Below, one piece after another: positions 29,711 to 37,717 of a DNA stretch of 64,000 nucleotides. The stretch lies in NCBI RefSeq assembly GCF_016107395.1, contig NZ_JAAIKO010000009.1, forward strand, positions 1-64,000, written 5' to 3'. Source of the stretch: Streptomyces fildesensis. GTDB lineage: Bacteria > Actinomycetota > Actinomycetes > Streptomycetales > Streptomycetaceae. The notes under the pieces were generated by a model. The model was given only the letters and a program-made list of their open reading frames with translations. It searched no databases and had not been told where the DNA came from. Position numbers and translations under genes: made by a program. Position 1 is the stretch's first letter. Each line of letters begins with the position of its first letter.

Positions 29711-30862
29711 TCATGCCGTCCGGACGTCGAAAGAGGCGAACATGTCCACCAGCGGCTGCGGGGCGCGGTCGTTGAAGATGACGTCCAGGCCTTCCGCGGA
29801 CTGCTGAGCCGTCTCTTCGCTGCGGGGGAAGAGGACCTCCTCGTAGGCGGCGAGAGCTGTCTCGACGTCGTCCGGATGTGCGGCCAGGAAGCGCCCCAGA
29901 TCCGCGCCGTCGATCATGGCGAGGTTGGCTCCTTCGCCGGCGAACGGCGACATCAAGTGGGCCGCGTCGCCGAGCGGGGTCACTCCCGGCACCCGCTTCC
30001 AGTGGTGGCCGATGGGCAGGGCATGGATCAGCCGGGGGATCAGTGAGCCGTCCGCGTCGGCGACCAGCTGTCGCAGCTCGGGTGCCCAGTCGGCGAAGTG
30101 TTCCAGCACGGCTGCTTTGGCGGGGGCCGTGTCGGTGAAGTCGATGGTCGACAGCCAGTCCTCGGCGGCACGCAGCGCGGTGTAGATGTGCAGGCCGCCG
30201 TCGGTCTCCCGGTGACCGAGGAAGCCCTTGTCGTCGCCCAGCGCGAAGAACATGCCGCCGCCGATCAGCTGCGCGGCCCCGGGGTGGCGGGCGTCGGCGT
30301 CCAGGAGGTCCACCTCGACGAAGGAGATCCCGGTGTACGCGGGGGTCGCGTCGGAGAGCAGGTGGCGGGTGCGGGACCAGGCGCCGTCGGCGCCGATGAG
30401 CAGGCCGGTGGTGAACAGGGTTCCGTCGGCGAGGGTGACCTCGTGCCGCCCGTCGCCCAGGGAGCGGGTCGAGGCGACCTTGGTGCCCCAGCGGACGGTG
30501 CCCGCCGGGAGGGAGCCGAGCAGCAGGTCGCGAAGGTCGCCGCGGTCGATCTCGGGCCGGCCGTTCGTGCCGTCGTCCGCCTCGTCGCGCCGGAGGCGGG
30601 CGTTCTTGTCGAAGACGCGTGTGGCCTCGCCGCCCCGGTGGACTTTGGCGAGGAACGCGTCGTGCAGGTGCGCGGCGTGCAATGCGGCCTGTCCGGTCTC
30701 CTCGTGGATGTCGAGCATGCCGCCCTGGGCGCGGGTCCGGGAGGAGGCTTCGAGGTCGAAGACGGCCGTTTCGATGCCGTGGACGTGCAGGACACGGGCG
30801 AGGGGGAGGCCACCGAGACCGGCGCCGATGATGGCGATGGGGTAGTGCGGAGGGGTGCTCAT
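29711..30862 (-). CDS. FAD-dependent monooxygenase, Tet(X)-like
   Basis: A 383-residue flavoprotein. IAIIGAGLGGLPLARVLHV is the ADP loop, LLIGADGAWSRTR the DG motif and VTPLGDAAHLMSPFAGEGAN the GD motif. The MLDIHEETGQAALHAAHLHD and RPEIDRGDLRDLLL stretches resemble the tetracycline-destructase Tet(X) branch. Tetracycline inactivation is possible, but many streptomycete relatives have other substrates. It lies 52 nt downstream of a TetR regulator gene on the same strand, with the TetR operator upstream of both, so it is probably induced by a TetR ligand. Confidence 0.82.
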   Translation of the reverse strand: MSTPPHYPIAIIGAGLGGLPLARVLHVHGIETAVFDLEASSRTRAQGGMLDIHEETGQAALHAAHLHDAFLAKVHRGGEATRVFDKNARLRRDEADDGTNGRPEIDRGDLRDLLLGSLPAGTVRWGTKVASTRSLGDGRHEVTLADGTLFTTGLLIGADGAWSRTRHLLSDATPAYTGISFVEVDLLDADARHPGAAQLIGGGMFFALGDDKGFLGHRETDGGLHIYTALRAAEDWLSTIDFTDTAPAKAAVLEHFADWAPELRQLVADADGSLIPRLIHALPIGHHWKRVPGVTPLGDAAHLMSPFAGEGANLAMIDGADLGRFLAAHPDDVETALAAYEEVLFPRSEETAQQSAEGLDVIFNDRAPQPLVDMFASFDVRTA

Positions 30863-30914
30863 GGCGGAGCTCGATTCTCTTCGGGGGAGGGGTGAGGCCG
30901 GACGGTCGGGCCGG

Positions 30915-31619
30915 TCAGGGCGCGGGCCGCTCCGTGGTGAGGGTGCCGTTGATGACGGAGTGGAAGATCCAGGTGAGGCGCTGTTCCGGGGTTCCGGAGA
31001 CGAGGTCGTCGGCAAGTGCGGCAATGCGCGGATGCGTGCCCGGGGAGGCCCCCCGCACTGCGGTGACCAGGGCGTTGTGTTCGTCCGCGCTGTCGACGGC
31101 GTGGGCTCGGGTGGAGTGTTCGGCGGCGGTGGCAGTGGCTGTCTGGAGCAGCACGTCCACTCCCCAGGCGGCCTGCGGTCCGGGCACCCGGCCTTCGTGC
31201 AGCAGGGTGAGGATGGCCTCGACCAGGGCCAGGTTATTGCTGCCTGAGGGCCGGGCGACCAGGGCGGAGTGGGCCAGCGCGGAATTCTCGAGAAGCACGC
31301 GGGTGTAGGAGATCAGCACCTGCGTCAGCCGGTCGCGCCAGTCGCCATCGCCATCGCCTTCGCCGGCAGTGGGCGAGAGGTCCACGGAGCCCAGCAGTTC
31401 GTCCAGGATCGCCGCGTGCGGCTCGGCGGTGTTGGCCACGTACACGTAGAGCGACGCAGGGCCGGTGTCGAGCTCCTGGGCAAGACGTCGCATCGTGACG
31501 CGCTGCAGCCCTTCGGCTTCCATCAGACGGACCGCGGTCTCGACGATGCCTTCGTAGGTGAGGGCGGGCTTGGCGGGCCGCTCGCGGCGGCTGCGGGGTG
31601 CGGGGGTTCGCGGGGTCAC
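30915..31619 (-). CDS. TetR family repressor (TetR_C type)
   Basis: A 234-residue repressor. The HTH reads LMEAEGLQRVTMRRLAQELDTGPASLYVYV, followed by a TetR_C domain as in tetracycline-type repressors (LTWIFHSVINGTL at the end). It begins at a GTG at 31619 with no Shine-Dalgarno; TTACAT lies 6 nt upstream, so the mRNA is probably leaderless. It is the first gene of a unit with the Tet(X)-like monooxygenase, and the operator overlaps its promoter. The pairing of a TetR_C repressor with a Tet(X)-like enzyme supports response to a polycyclic compound. Confidence 0.87.
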   Translation of the reverse strand: MTPRTPAPRSRRERPAKPALTYEGIVETAVRLMEAEGLQRVTMRRLAQELDTGPASLYVYVANTAEPHAAILDELLGSVDLSPTAGEGDGDGDWRDRLTQVLISYTRVLLENSALAHSALVARPSGSNNLALVEAILTLLHEGRVPGPQAAWGVDVLLQTATATAAEHSTRAHAVDSADEHNALVTAVRGASPGTHPRIAALADDLVSGTPEQRLTWIFHSVINGTLTTERPAP

Positions 31620-31627
31620 CCGACCAT

Positions 31628-31659
31628 GTAACGAACATGTTCGTTACGAACAAGTTCGT
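31628..31659. promoter_or_regulatory. Two overlapping TetR operators
   Basis: GTAACGAACATGTTCGTTAC (31628-31647) is a perfect 20-bp palindrome. ACGAACAAGTTCGT (31646-31659) is a near-palindrome overlapping its edge. Both cover the -35/-10 region of the TetR gene at 31619, so they are very likely its operators and mediate autoregulation and control of the monooxygenase. Confidence 0.75.
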
Positions 31660-31687
31660 CGTGCCGTCGCGCCTGCGAATCTGCACC

Positions 31688-31795
31688 ATGGACGCCCAGG
31701 AGGCGGTCGACAAGGTCCTCGCGGCGGGAGCCCGGCTCGTCACGCCGCCGACCGAACTGGCCTTCGGCGAAGTGGCCGCGCGTCCGGGGCCGCCG
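31688..31795 (+). pseudogene. Remnant of a VOC/glyoxalase-like gene
   Basis: The plus strand reads MDAQEAVDKVLAAGARLVTP followed by PTELAFGEVAA, which matches the middle of VOC-fold proteins (the DADAAVERALAAGA..V.PP...WG pattern). About 36 codons are recognisable; both ends are lost. It abuts the TetR operator on its upstream side, so it may once have been divergent from that TetR. Confidence 0.5.
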
Positions 31796-31816
31796 CCGCA
31801 AGGCGCTGTTCTTGCG

Positions 31817-32008
31817 CTACATCATCGGGTCGCTGTCCCTGCGGGCGATGCTGCTTTCCTGCTCGCTCTGATCCTTCAGCCGACGGGCCTTGTCCTTCAG
31901 CCGCTGGCGGTGCTCCGGATCAGTGGCCCGCTCCGCGGCCTGTTCCAGCTCCTGCGCCTTTGTTCGCATCTGCCGTATCCGGCCGTTGGACTCTTCTGCG
32001 ACGCTCAT
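31817..32008 (-). CDS. Small DUF6381-type protein
   Basis: A 63-residue, highly charged, probably helical protein (MRTKAQELEQAAERATDPEH followed by an Arg/Lys/Gln-rich helix). It matches the short Streptomyces family DUF6381 of unknown function. The ATG at 32008 follows GGGAG. The longer upstream frame to 32392 has no ribosome-binding site and is rejected. It may form a coiled coil; no partner is evident. Confidence 0.65.
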   Translation of the reverse strand: MSVAEESNGRIRQMRTKAQELEQAAERATDPEHRQRLKDKARRLKDQSEQESSIARRDSDPMM

Positions 32009-32345
32009 GGTGATCACTCCCTTGGGTAGCCGAGCGGGCCCTGCCGACAGGGCAGTGCCGGTGCTCCTCCGCACGTCGAGGACCGCGTCACGGAACACCC
32101 TCTCCACGGGGAGCCTTCCCGTCGTACCCGGGATGAGAACCTCCCGGATCGGCGGCGGCCCGCCCCGCGCCGGTTCCGCGCGGGTTCCGCGCCGGGAATC
32201 ACGGTGGCCACGAGCCCCGCCGTAGCACGAGCGCACCATATCGTCACGGAGTGTCATGGCTCCCATGGCGGTCCGGGATGAGTGCGCGGAGAGTTGATGG
32301 CGAGTTGGATTTCGCTCTCGTGGTCTCCCTGAGCGGAGGATATTC

Positions 32346-33035
32346 ATGACTGTCGAAATGCCACGGCCGGCCCAGGGCCCTCCTGCACGCATGCTGACCC
32401 TGCCGGGCGTCTACGTCCCCCAGTACGACACACAGTTCCTGATGGCGGCGCTGGACCAGGAAGAGATGCGCCCTGGCAGCGACGTCCTGGATCTGGGCAC
32501 GGGCAGTGGGGCGCTCGCGGTGCGGGCCGCACAACTGGGCGGGCGTGTCACGGCTGTCGACATCGCCTGGCGTGCGGTGATCACCGCACGGCTGAACGCC
32601 TTCCTCTGCCGACAGCGGGTCACCGTCCGGCGTGGAGATCTCACAGCGTCGGTATCCCGACGCTCCTACGACATCGTGCTCAGCAACCCTCCCTACGTGC
32701 CCGCTCCCAGCGGGCTGCCGCCCGGGCGCGGGCAGGCGCGCTCCTGGGACGCCGGGGGCGACGGCCGGGCCCTTGTGGACCGCATCTGCGACGTGGCACC
32801 CGCTGTCGTGCGTCCCCAGGGCGTGCTGCTCCTGGTGCATTCGGATCTGTGCGGCACCGAGGCCACCTTGCGGCGCCTGTCGCTGGCGGGAATGCGGGCA
32901 ACGGTGAGCGAGCGCGCGCTCGTGCCCTTCGGGCCGGTGCTGCGTTCCCGGTTGCCGTGGCTGCGCGAACGGGGACTGATAGCCGACAGCCAGGACCGGG
33001 AAGAGCTGGTGATCATCCGTGCCGAACACGCCTGA
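32346..33035 (+). CDS. HemK2/MTQ2-type methyltransferase
   Basis: A 229-residue class I methyltransferase. VLDLGTGSGALAVRAA binds SAM, and IVLSNPPYVPAP contains the NPPY motif used by N-methyltransferases that act on the amide of glutamine or on adenine. The size and PQYDTQFLM start fit the HemK2/MTQ2 group. It heads a tight operon with a CDGSH iron-sulfur protein (17-nt overlap) and a haem-oxygenase-like diiron protein (4-nt overlap), so its target may be linked to those proteins rather than release factors. Confidence 0.78.
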   Translation: MTVEMPRPAQGPPARMLTLPGVYVPQYDTQFLMAALDQEEMRPGSDVLDLGTGSGALAVRAAQLGGRVTAVDIAWRAVITARLNAFLCRQRVTVRRGDLTASVSRRSYDIVLSNPPYVPAPSGLPPGRGQARSWDAGGDGRALVDRICDVAPAVVRPQGVLLLVHSDLCGTEATLRRLSLAGMRATVSERALVPFGPVLRSRLPWLRERGLIADSQDREELVIIRAEHA

Positions 33036-33276
33036 ACGGCCCCGCCGCATCACCGTCGACCCGGAAGGACCACTCCTGGTGGAGGGGCCGGTGGAGGTCG
33101 TCGCGGACGACGGCAGCGTCTCCACGTCACATCGTTTCGTCGCCGCGATCTGTACCTGTCGGCGCAGCCGGATCTACCCCTGGTGCGACACCAGTCACCG
33201 GCGCCGCACCAGGCCGGACGAGAAGGTCGACCAAGAGGGTGCGGCTGAACCCGCCGCCGGCGGGGTCGGGCGATGA
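33019..33276 (+). CDS. CDGSH-type iron-sulfur protein (CDTSH variant)
   Basis: An 85-residue protein from a GTG at 33019 inside the end of the methyltransferase gene. CTCRRSRIYPWCDTSH provides the three Cys and one His that hold the [2Fe-2S] cluster of CDGSH proteins; Thr replaces the Gly of the signature. The single-domain form acts in electron transfer or cluster handling. It is translationally coupled to the diiron protein by an ATGA overlap, so it may supply electrons to that enzyme. Confidence 0.8.
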   Translation: MPNTPERPRRITVDPEGPLLVEGPVEVVADDGSVSTSHRFVAAICTCRRSRIYPWCDTSHRRRTRPDEKVDQEGAAEPAAGGVGR

Positions 33277-34307
33277 CCGCCTATCAGGAGTCGCGGAGCG
33301 TGCGGCCCGTCCTGCCGGTAGGGCGAGGTGAACTGTCCCATGCGGTGATCGCGGCGTTGGCCGGGGGGCGACCTCTGGCGGCCGGTACGGAGACCGTGCG
33401 GGCGGATCCCTATGGCGACGATCTGCAACTCGCCCTCTACGTCCTGTACGAACTGCACTACCAGGGCTTCGCGGGCGTGGACGATGAGCGGGAATGGGAC
33501 CCGGAACTGCTGGAGTTCCGGCGCGTGCTCGAACAGCGTTTCCTCGAATCCCTTCGCTGCCAGGTCCGTTCCGCATCCAGCCTGGAGGAAGCGTTGGCCG
33601 CCCTCCTGGTCGAGCCTGTCGTCGCAGACCACGAGGATGCCGGGGTCAGCCACCATCTGCAGCGCGAGGGCTCGCTGGAGAACCTGCGGGAGTACGCGGC
33701 CCTGCGCTCCCTCTACCACCTCAAGGAGGCGGACCCGCACGCCTGGGTGCTTCCCCGGTTGTACGGCCGTGCCAAGGCAGCGATGGCCGCCGTCGAGTTC
33801 GACGAGTTCGGCGCCGGCCGCGCGCAGGACCTCCATGCCCGGCTCTATGCCGATCTCATGGAGGACCTCTCCCTGGACATCGGATACGGGCGCTACCTCG
33901 ACGCGGCCCCCGCCGAGGAACTCGCGACGGTCAACCAGATGTCGCTGTTCGGCCTGCACCGAAGCCTGCGCGGAGCTCTGGTAGGTCACTTCGCCGCGGT
34001 CGAGGCGACCTCGTCACCGGGCTCCCGCCGCCTGGCCCAGGCGATGCGGCGAACGGGGGCGGGACCGGCCGCGGAACGGTTCTACGACGAGCACGTCGAA
34101 GCCGACGCCGTCCACGAACAAATCGTGCGCCGCGACGTGATCGGCGGTCTGCTGGCCGATGAACCCCAGCTCGAAGCCGACATCGCCTTCGGTATCGAGA
34201 GCACGAAGTTCCTGGAGGACCGCCTCGGCGCCCACCTCCTGCACGCTTGGCGCGGCAACCGCAGCGCCCTGCGAAGGCCGCTGAACAGCGTCCTGCCCAC
34301 GCCATGA
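33273..34307 (+). CDS. Haem-oxygenase-like diiron (iron-containing redox) protein
   Basis: A 344-residue all-helical protein of the iron-containing redox enzyme family (haem-oxygenase-like diiron fold). The N-terminal YVLYELHYQGF provides Glu/His ligands, and YDEHVEADAVHE near residue 270 supplies further Glu/His/Asp ligands of the kind seen in HDO enzymes, which perform N-oxygenation or C-C cleavage. It is the last gene of the methyltransferase-CDGSH-HDO operon and is followed by a terminator. The substrate is unknown. Confidence 0.8.
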   Translation: MTAYQESRSVRPVLPVGRGELSHAVIAALAGGRPLAAGTETVRADPYGDDLQLALYVLYELHYQGFAGVDDEREWDPELLEFRRVLEQRFLESLRCQVRSASSLEEALAALLVEPVVADHEDAGVSHHLQREGSLENLREYAALRSLYHLKEADPHAWVLPRLYGRAKAAMAAVEFDEFGAGRAQDLHARLYADLMEDLSLDIGYGRYLDAAPAEELATVNQMSLFGLHRSLRGALVGHFAAVEATSSPGSRRLAQAMRRTGAGPAAERFYDEHVEADAVHEQIVRRDVIGGLLADEPQLEADIAFGIESTKFLEDRLGAHLLHAWRGNRSALRRPLNSVLPTP

Positions 34308-34367
34308 AGGCCGGGGTCTTCGGGCGGCACCAGGAACGGTAGTGAGCCCCCGCGCCACCCACGACAT

Positions 34368-34402
34368 CGGCCCGTGAGAACTCGAGAATTTCTCACGGGC
34401 CG
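34368..34402. terminator. Terminator after the diiron-protein operon
   Basis: CGGCCCGTGAGAA pairs with TTCTCACGGGCCG (13-bp stem, 9-nt loop) 61 nt after the stop of the diiron gene. Confidence 0.75.
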
Positions 34403-34511
34403 TCGTGTCACATTTCTTCGTCCCCCGGTGTCTTAGTAGCGCAGGCATGAAAACAGCCGACGCTGCCGACCGGGAGGCCGGCGCCCGGCGACCGCCAAGG
34501 AGGGCGCTGGC

Positions 34512-35990
34512 ATGGGCAAGCGGACACCCGCCGGAGGACGCACCATGACGAGACTGCTCGCTGCGGTATCCCCGGCCGGGCCGGCGCGGCGGTGGTCGCG
34601 GCGGCGTACACCGGCGGACCCCTGGTCGACGCTGTTCGGCAAGATCGCCGCCTACACGTTCGTCGTACTCGTCGTCACCGGCATCCTTCTGGCCCTGTTC
34701 TACCGGCCGGACATGGCGCGCAGTCGCTACGAAGGTTCCTACCGCCCGCTGCACGGGGTGGTCGTGAGCCACGCCTACGCGTCGACCCTTCGCCTCAGTC
34801 TCGAGGTGCGCGGCGGCCTCCTGCTGCGGCAGGTGCACCACTGGGCCACGCTGATATTCGTCGCCGCGATCTGCCTCAAGCTGGTTCGCATGTTCTTCAC
34901 CGGGGCGTTCCGCAGGCCACGCCTGCCGCTCTGGTCGATCTGGGTGATGCTGCTCGTGCTGGCCATGGCAACCGGACTGACCGGCACGATCCTGCCGGAC
35001 GACATGCTGTCCGGCGGCAGCCTGGGGCTCGTCCAGGGCATCCTCCAGTCGATCCCGCTGATCGGAACCCGTCTGACCTTCTGGCTGTTCGACGGCGAGT
35101 TCCCGGGCGAGGCCATCATTCCCCGCTTCTACTGGCTGCACGCGGTGGTGCTGCCGGTCGCGATCATCGGCCTGTTCGTCCTGCGGCACCGGCTCGTGCG
35201 GAAGCACGGCCACCCCCGGCTGCCGGCGGCAGCCACCCGCCGTCCTCGGTGGCTGGGGCCGCTCCCGGTGACCGCCGGACCGGCGCTGTTCTTCGGAACC
35301 TGCGGGGTGCTGGTGCTGCTCGGCGCACTCGCCCAGATCAACCCGATCTGGCTGCTCGGCCCTTATCGTCCCGGAGAGATCACCGCGGGGGCGGTTCCGG
35401 ACTGGTACCTGGGCTTCCTGGACGGCGCGGTGCGGCTCATGCCGGGCTGGGAGTTCGAGGTGGCGGGCCGCACGCTGACCCTCGCGGTGCTGGTGCCCGC
35501 GCTGATCATCCCCGGCGCGTTCTTCACCTTCCTGGCGGCGTACCCGCTGATCGAACGTCGTCTGACCGGTGACAGGGAACTGCACGACGAGCTGGATCGC
35601 CCCCGCGACGCGGCGACCCGCACGGCGGTCGGGGCGGGGGCCCTCGCCTTCTACGGACTCCTGTGGGCTGCCGCTGCCAACGACCAGATCGCTGTCCACT
35701 TCCATCTGTCCCTCAACGACGTCACCCAGTTCTTCCGGGTAGCCGTTCTGGCCGGACCGGTACTCGCGTTCGTTCTCACCCGCTGGTTCTGCCTCGGACT
35801 GCTGGAGCGAGCAGGCGACGAGGCCGCGCACGGCCGCGAGACCGGACGGATCGTCAGAACCCCGGAGGGCGGCTACATCGAGATCATGGAACCGGTCCGG
35901 GACAGGCGGAAGCCCGCCTCCATCGACCCGCCCGGTTCAAGTGGCCTACGCCCGACGGGATCCCGCCCACGGGCCGACCTGCACCAGTAG
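34512..35990 (+). CDS. Orphan QcrB-like cytochrome b (two haem ligands replaced)
   Basis: A 492-residue paralogue of the actinobacterial bc-complex cytochrome b, with DPWSTLFGKIAAYTF, RQVHHWATLIF, LPDDMLSGG, the Qo-site-type PDWYLGF and ETGRIVRTPEGGYIE regions. The bL ligands appear retained (His109, His210). The bH positions appear replaced: Lys123 stands 14 residues after His109 and Arg225 stands 15 after His210, with His226 next. It stands alone without QcrA or QcrC, so it is not the respiratory complex subunit. A strong AAGGAGGG site supports the ATG at 34512. Role unknown. Confidence 0.8.
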   Translation: MGKRTPAGGRTMTRLLAAVSPAGPARRWSRRRTPADPWSTLFGKIAAYTFVVLVVTGILLALFYRPDMARSRYEGSYRPLHGVVVSHAYASTLRLSLEVRGGLLLRQVHHWATLIFVAAICLKLVRMFFTGAFRRPRLPLWSIWVMLLVLAMATGLTGTILPDDMLSGGSLGLVQGILQSIPLIGTRLTFWLFDGEFPGEAIIPRFYWLHAVVLPVAIIGLFVLRHRLVRKHGHPRLPAAATRRPRWLGPLPVTAGPALFFGTCGVLVLLGALAQINPIWLLGPYRPGEITAGAVPDWYLGFLDGAVRLMPGWEFEVAGRTLTLAVLVPALIIPGAFFTFLAAYPLIERRLTGDRELHDELDRPRDAATRTAVGAGALAFYGLLWAAAANDQIAVHFHLSLNDVTQFFRVAVLAGPVLAFVLTRWFCLGLLERAGDEAAHGRETGRIVRTPEGGYIEIMEPVRDRRKPASIDPPGSSGLRPTGSRPRADLHQ

Positions 35991-36091
35991 TGGTCAGTAC
36001 CGATCGCGGACTTCGGCGGGGTCGGTGTCTTCGCCCACACAGAGGGCAATGTGCCCTACCTGATCGTCTACCGGCACAAGGCCCAAGCTCG

Positions 36092-36526
36092 TCAGCCGGC
36101 GGTTTCGTTCGAGTAGACGAGCAGCGCCCACAGCACGAGGACATCCAGTGCGATCGCAACCAGCGCCCATACCGGGTAGTACGGCAGGAAGATGAACTGC
36201 AGCGCCATGGTCGTGGCCGCGAGGAGCACACCGGCGCCCTTGGCCCATGGCATCCCGATCAGCAGGCACAGGCCGACCACGACGAGAGCCGCGCCGAAGA
36301 GCAGGTGGATCCATCCCCAGGCGGTGACATTGAACCCGTAGGCGTAGTTGACGACCGCTGTGTAGGGGTCGTTCTTCGCGATGGCGGAGGCACCCTGCAG
36401 AATGCCGAGGACGCCGCTGATCGCCAGGACCACCCCGGCGAACGCCGCTCCTCGCGGTGCCGGCGCCCTGGCGTGGTCCGTTCGCCCGCTGGTGCGGGGT
36501 ACTCCACCCGACGGCTGGGCTGTCAT
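36092..36526 (-). CDS. Four-helix DUF7144-like membrane protein
   Basis: A 144-residue integral membrane protein with four hydrophobic segments (AAFAGVVLAISGVLGILQGA, then a WGWIHLLFGAALVVVGLCLL segment and two more). The layout fits the streptomycete DUF7144 family of unknown function. Start at the ATG at 36526. No operon partner is apparent: the gene upstream is an esterase 140 bp away on the same strand. Confidence 0.7.
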   Translation of the reverse strand: MTAQPSGGVPRTSGRTDHARAPAPRGAAFAGVVLAISGVLGILQGASAIAKNDPYTAVVNYAYGFNVTAWGWIHLLFGAALVVVGLCLLIGMPWAKGAGVLLAATTMALQFIFLPYYPVWALVAIALDVLVLWALLVYSNETAG

Positions 36527-36667
36527 CAGAACCTCCGTTGTCCGACGTTCCGGGACTGCGAACCGGGGTCCTTCGCGTGCCGATCCAGTCGAATCGTCCA
36601 GCCGGCTCCTCTTCCATGGTCAACCGCTCGGTCCAACCGTGCCACCGGAGGTTCCCGCACCCTCCGG

Positions 36668-37717
36668 TTACGCCCCTGACCGCGGGTTTCTCGTGCCGGA
36701 CTGCGTGAGAAGACGCTGGAGCCAGCGGGTGCGGGCGTTGCGGGCGTCCTGACTGAGGGCCGCTCGCGGTGCCAAGCCGTCGAAGCCGTGGTAGGCGCCG
36801 GGCCATACATGCAGTTCGGCCTGGCCGCCGGCCTGCCAGATCGCATTCGCGTACGCCACGTCCTCGTCCCGGAACATCTCGGCCGAGCCGACCTCGACAT
36901 AGGCCGGGGGGAGTCCGGAGAGGTCCGTGGCGCGGGAGGGGGCCGCGTAGGGCGGCAGGTCCGCGGCGCCGTAGCGGTCACCCAGCAGCGCCTTCCACAC
37001 GGTCGCGTTGGAGGTGAGGTCCCATACGCCCAGGCCCGTCATCTGATGGCTGGAGAAGGTGCTGCCGCGGTCGTCGAGCATCGGGGACAGCAGCAGTTGT
37101 CCGAGTGCCCCGGGGCCGCTCCGGTCACGGGCCAGCAGGGCGAGGGCCGCGGCGAGTCCGCCGCCGGCGCTCTTCCCTCCGATGATGATGCGGTCCGCGT
37201 CGATGTCCAGTTCTGCCGCGTGCGCGGCTGCCCAGACGAGGCCGGCGTAGCAGTCCTCCAGCGGTCCCGGGTAGCGCGTCATGGGCGCCAACCGGTACTC
37301 CACCGAGATGACGGCCAGCTCCAGCGGGAGTGCCCACTCGCGGAGAATCCGTGGAAGCACGGACCACGCGTTGCCCATGACCATCGCGCCGCCGTGCAGG
37401 TAGTACAGCAGCGGCAGGGGTCCGACGAGTCCGGACGGCCGCGCGCTCACGAGCGTGACGTCCGGTCCGTCCGGCGGTCCCGGCACGGAGAACTCGGTCA
37501 CCTCGAAACGGCCGTCGGCGCGCAGGTCCTCGGCCGTCGGTCTGGGCCGGGTCACGGCATCCCGCTCCTGCCGGGCCGCAAGATTGTCCGGAGTGACCGG
37601 CTCCCTCGGCCCCTTGCCCAAGGCGGCCAGTGCGACGCTCAGTTCAGGGTCGAATGGGGGAGCGGCTTGCGGCGTCGGGGCTCGGCCGGACCCTGACGGC
37701 GTGCGGTGGACACTCAT
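36668..37717 (-). CDS. Alpha/beta-hydrolase esterase of the hormone-sensitive-lipase type
   Basis: A 349-residue esterase. The oxyanion-hole motif HGGAMVMGN and the nucleophile elbow GKSAGGG (residues ~180) place it in the HSL/family IV group; the acid is in the VGSAEMFRDED region and the His in GAYHGFD. It probably cleaves short acyl esters in the cytoplasm. Its ATG overlaps the stop of the inositol-phosphatase-like gene by 4 nt (ATGA), so the two are translationally coupled and may act in one pathway. Confidence 0.85.
   Translation of the reverse strand: MSVHRTPSGSGRAPTPQAAPPFDPELSVALAALGKGPREPVTPDNLAARQERDAVTRPRPTAEDLRADGRFEVTEFSVPGPPDGPDVTLVSARPSGLVGPLPLLYYLHGGAMVMGNAWSVLPRILREWALPLELAVISVEYRLAPMTRYPGPLEDCYAGLVWAAAHAAELDIDADRIIIGGKSAGGGLAAALALLARDRSGPGALGQLLLSPMLDDRGSTFSSHQMTGLGVWDLTSNATVWKALLGDRYGAADLPPYAAPSRATDLSGLPPAYVEVGSAEMFRDEDVAYANAIWQAGGQAELHVWPGAYHGFDGLAPRAALSQDARNARTRWLQRLLTQSGTRNPRSGA

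Noticed and set aside
35991..36091. Possible coding fragment downstream of the QcrB-like gene (reading GGVGVFAHTEGNVPYLIVYR on plus)
   Set aside because: The stretch looks protein-like but is only ~35 codons, without a start or identifiable family, and could be chance in high-GC DNA.
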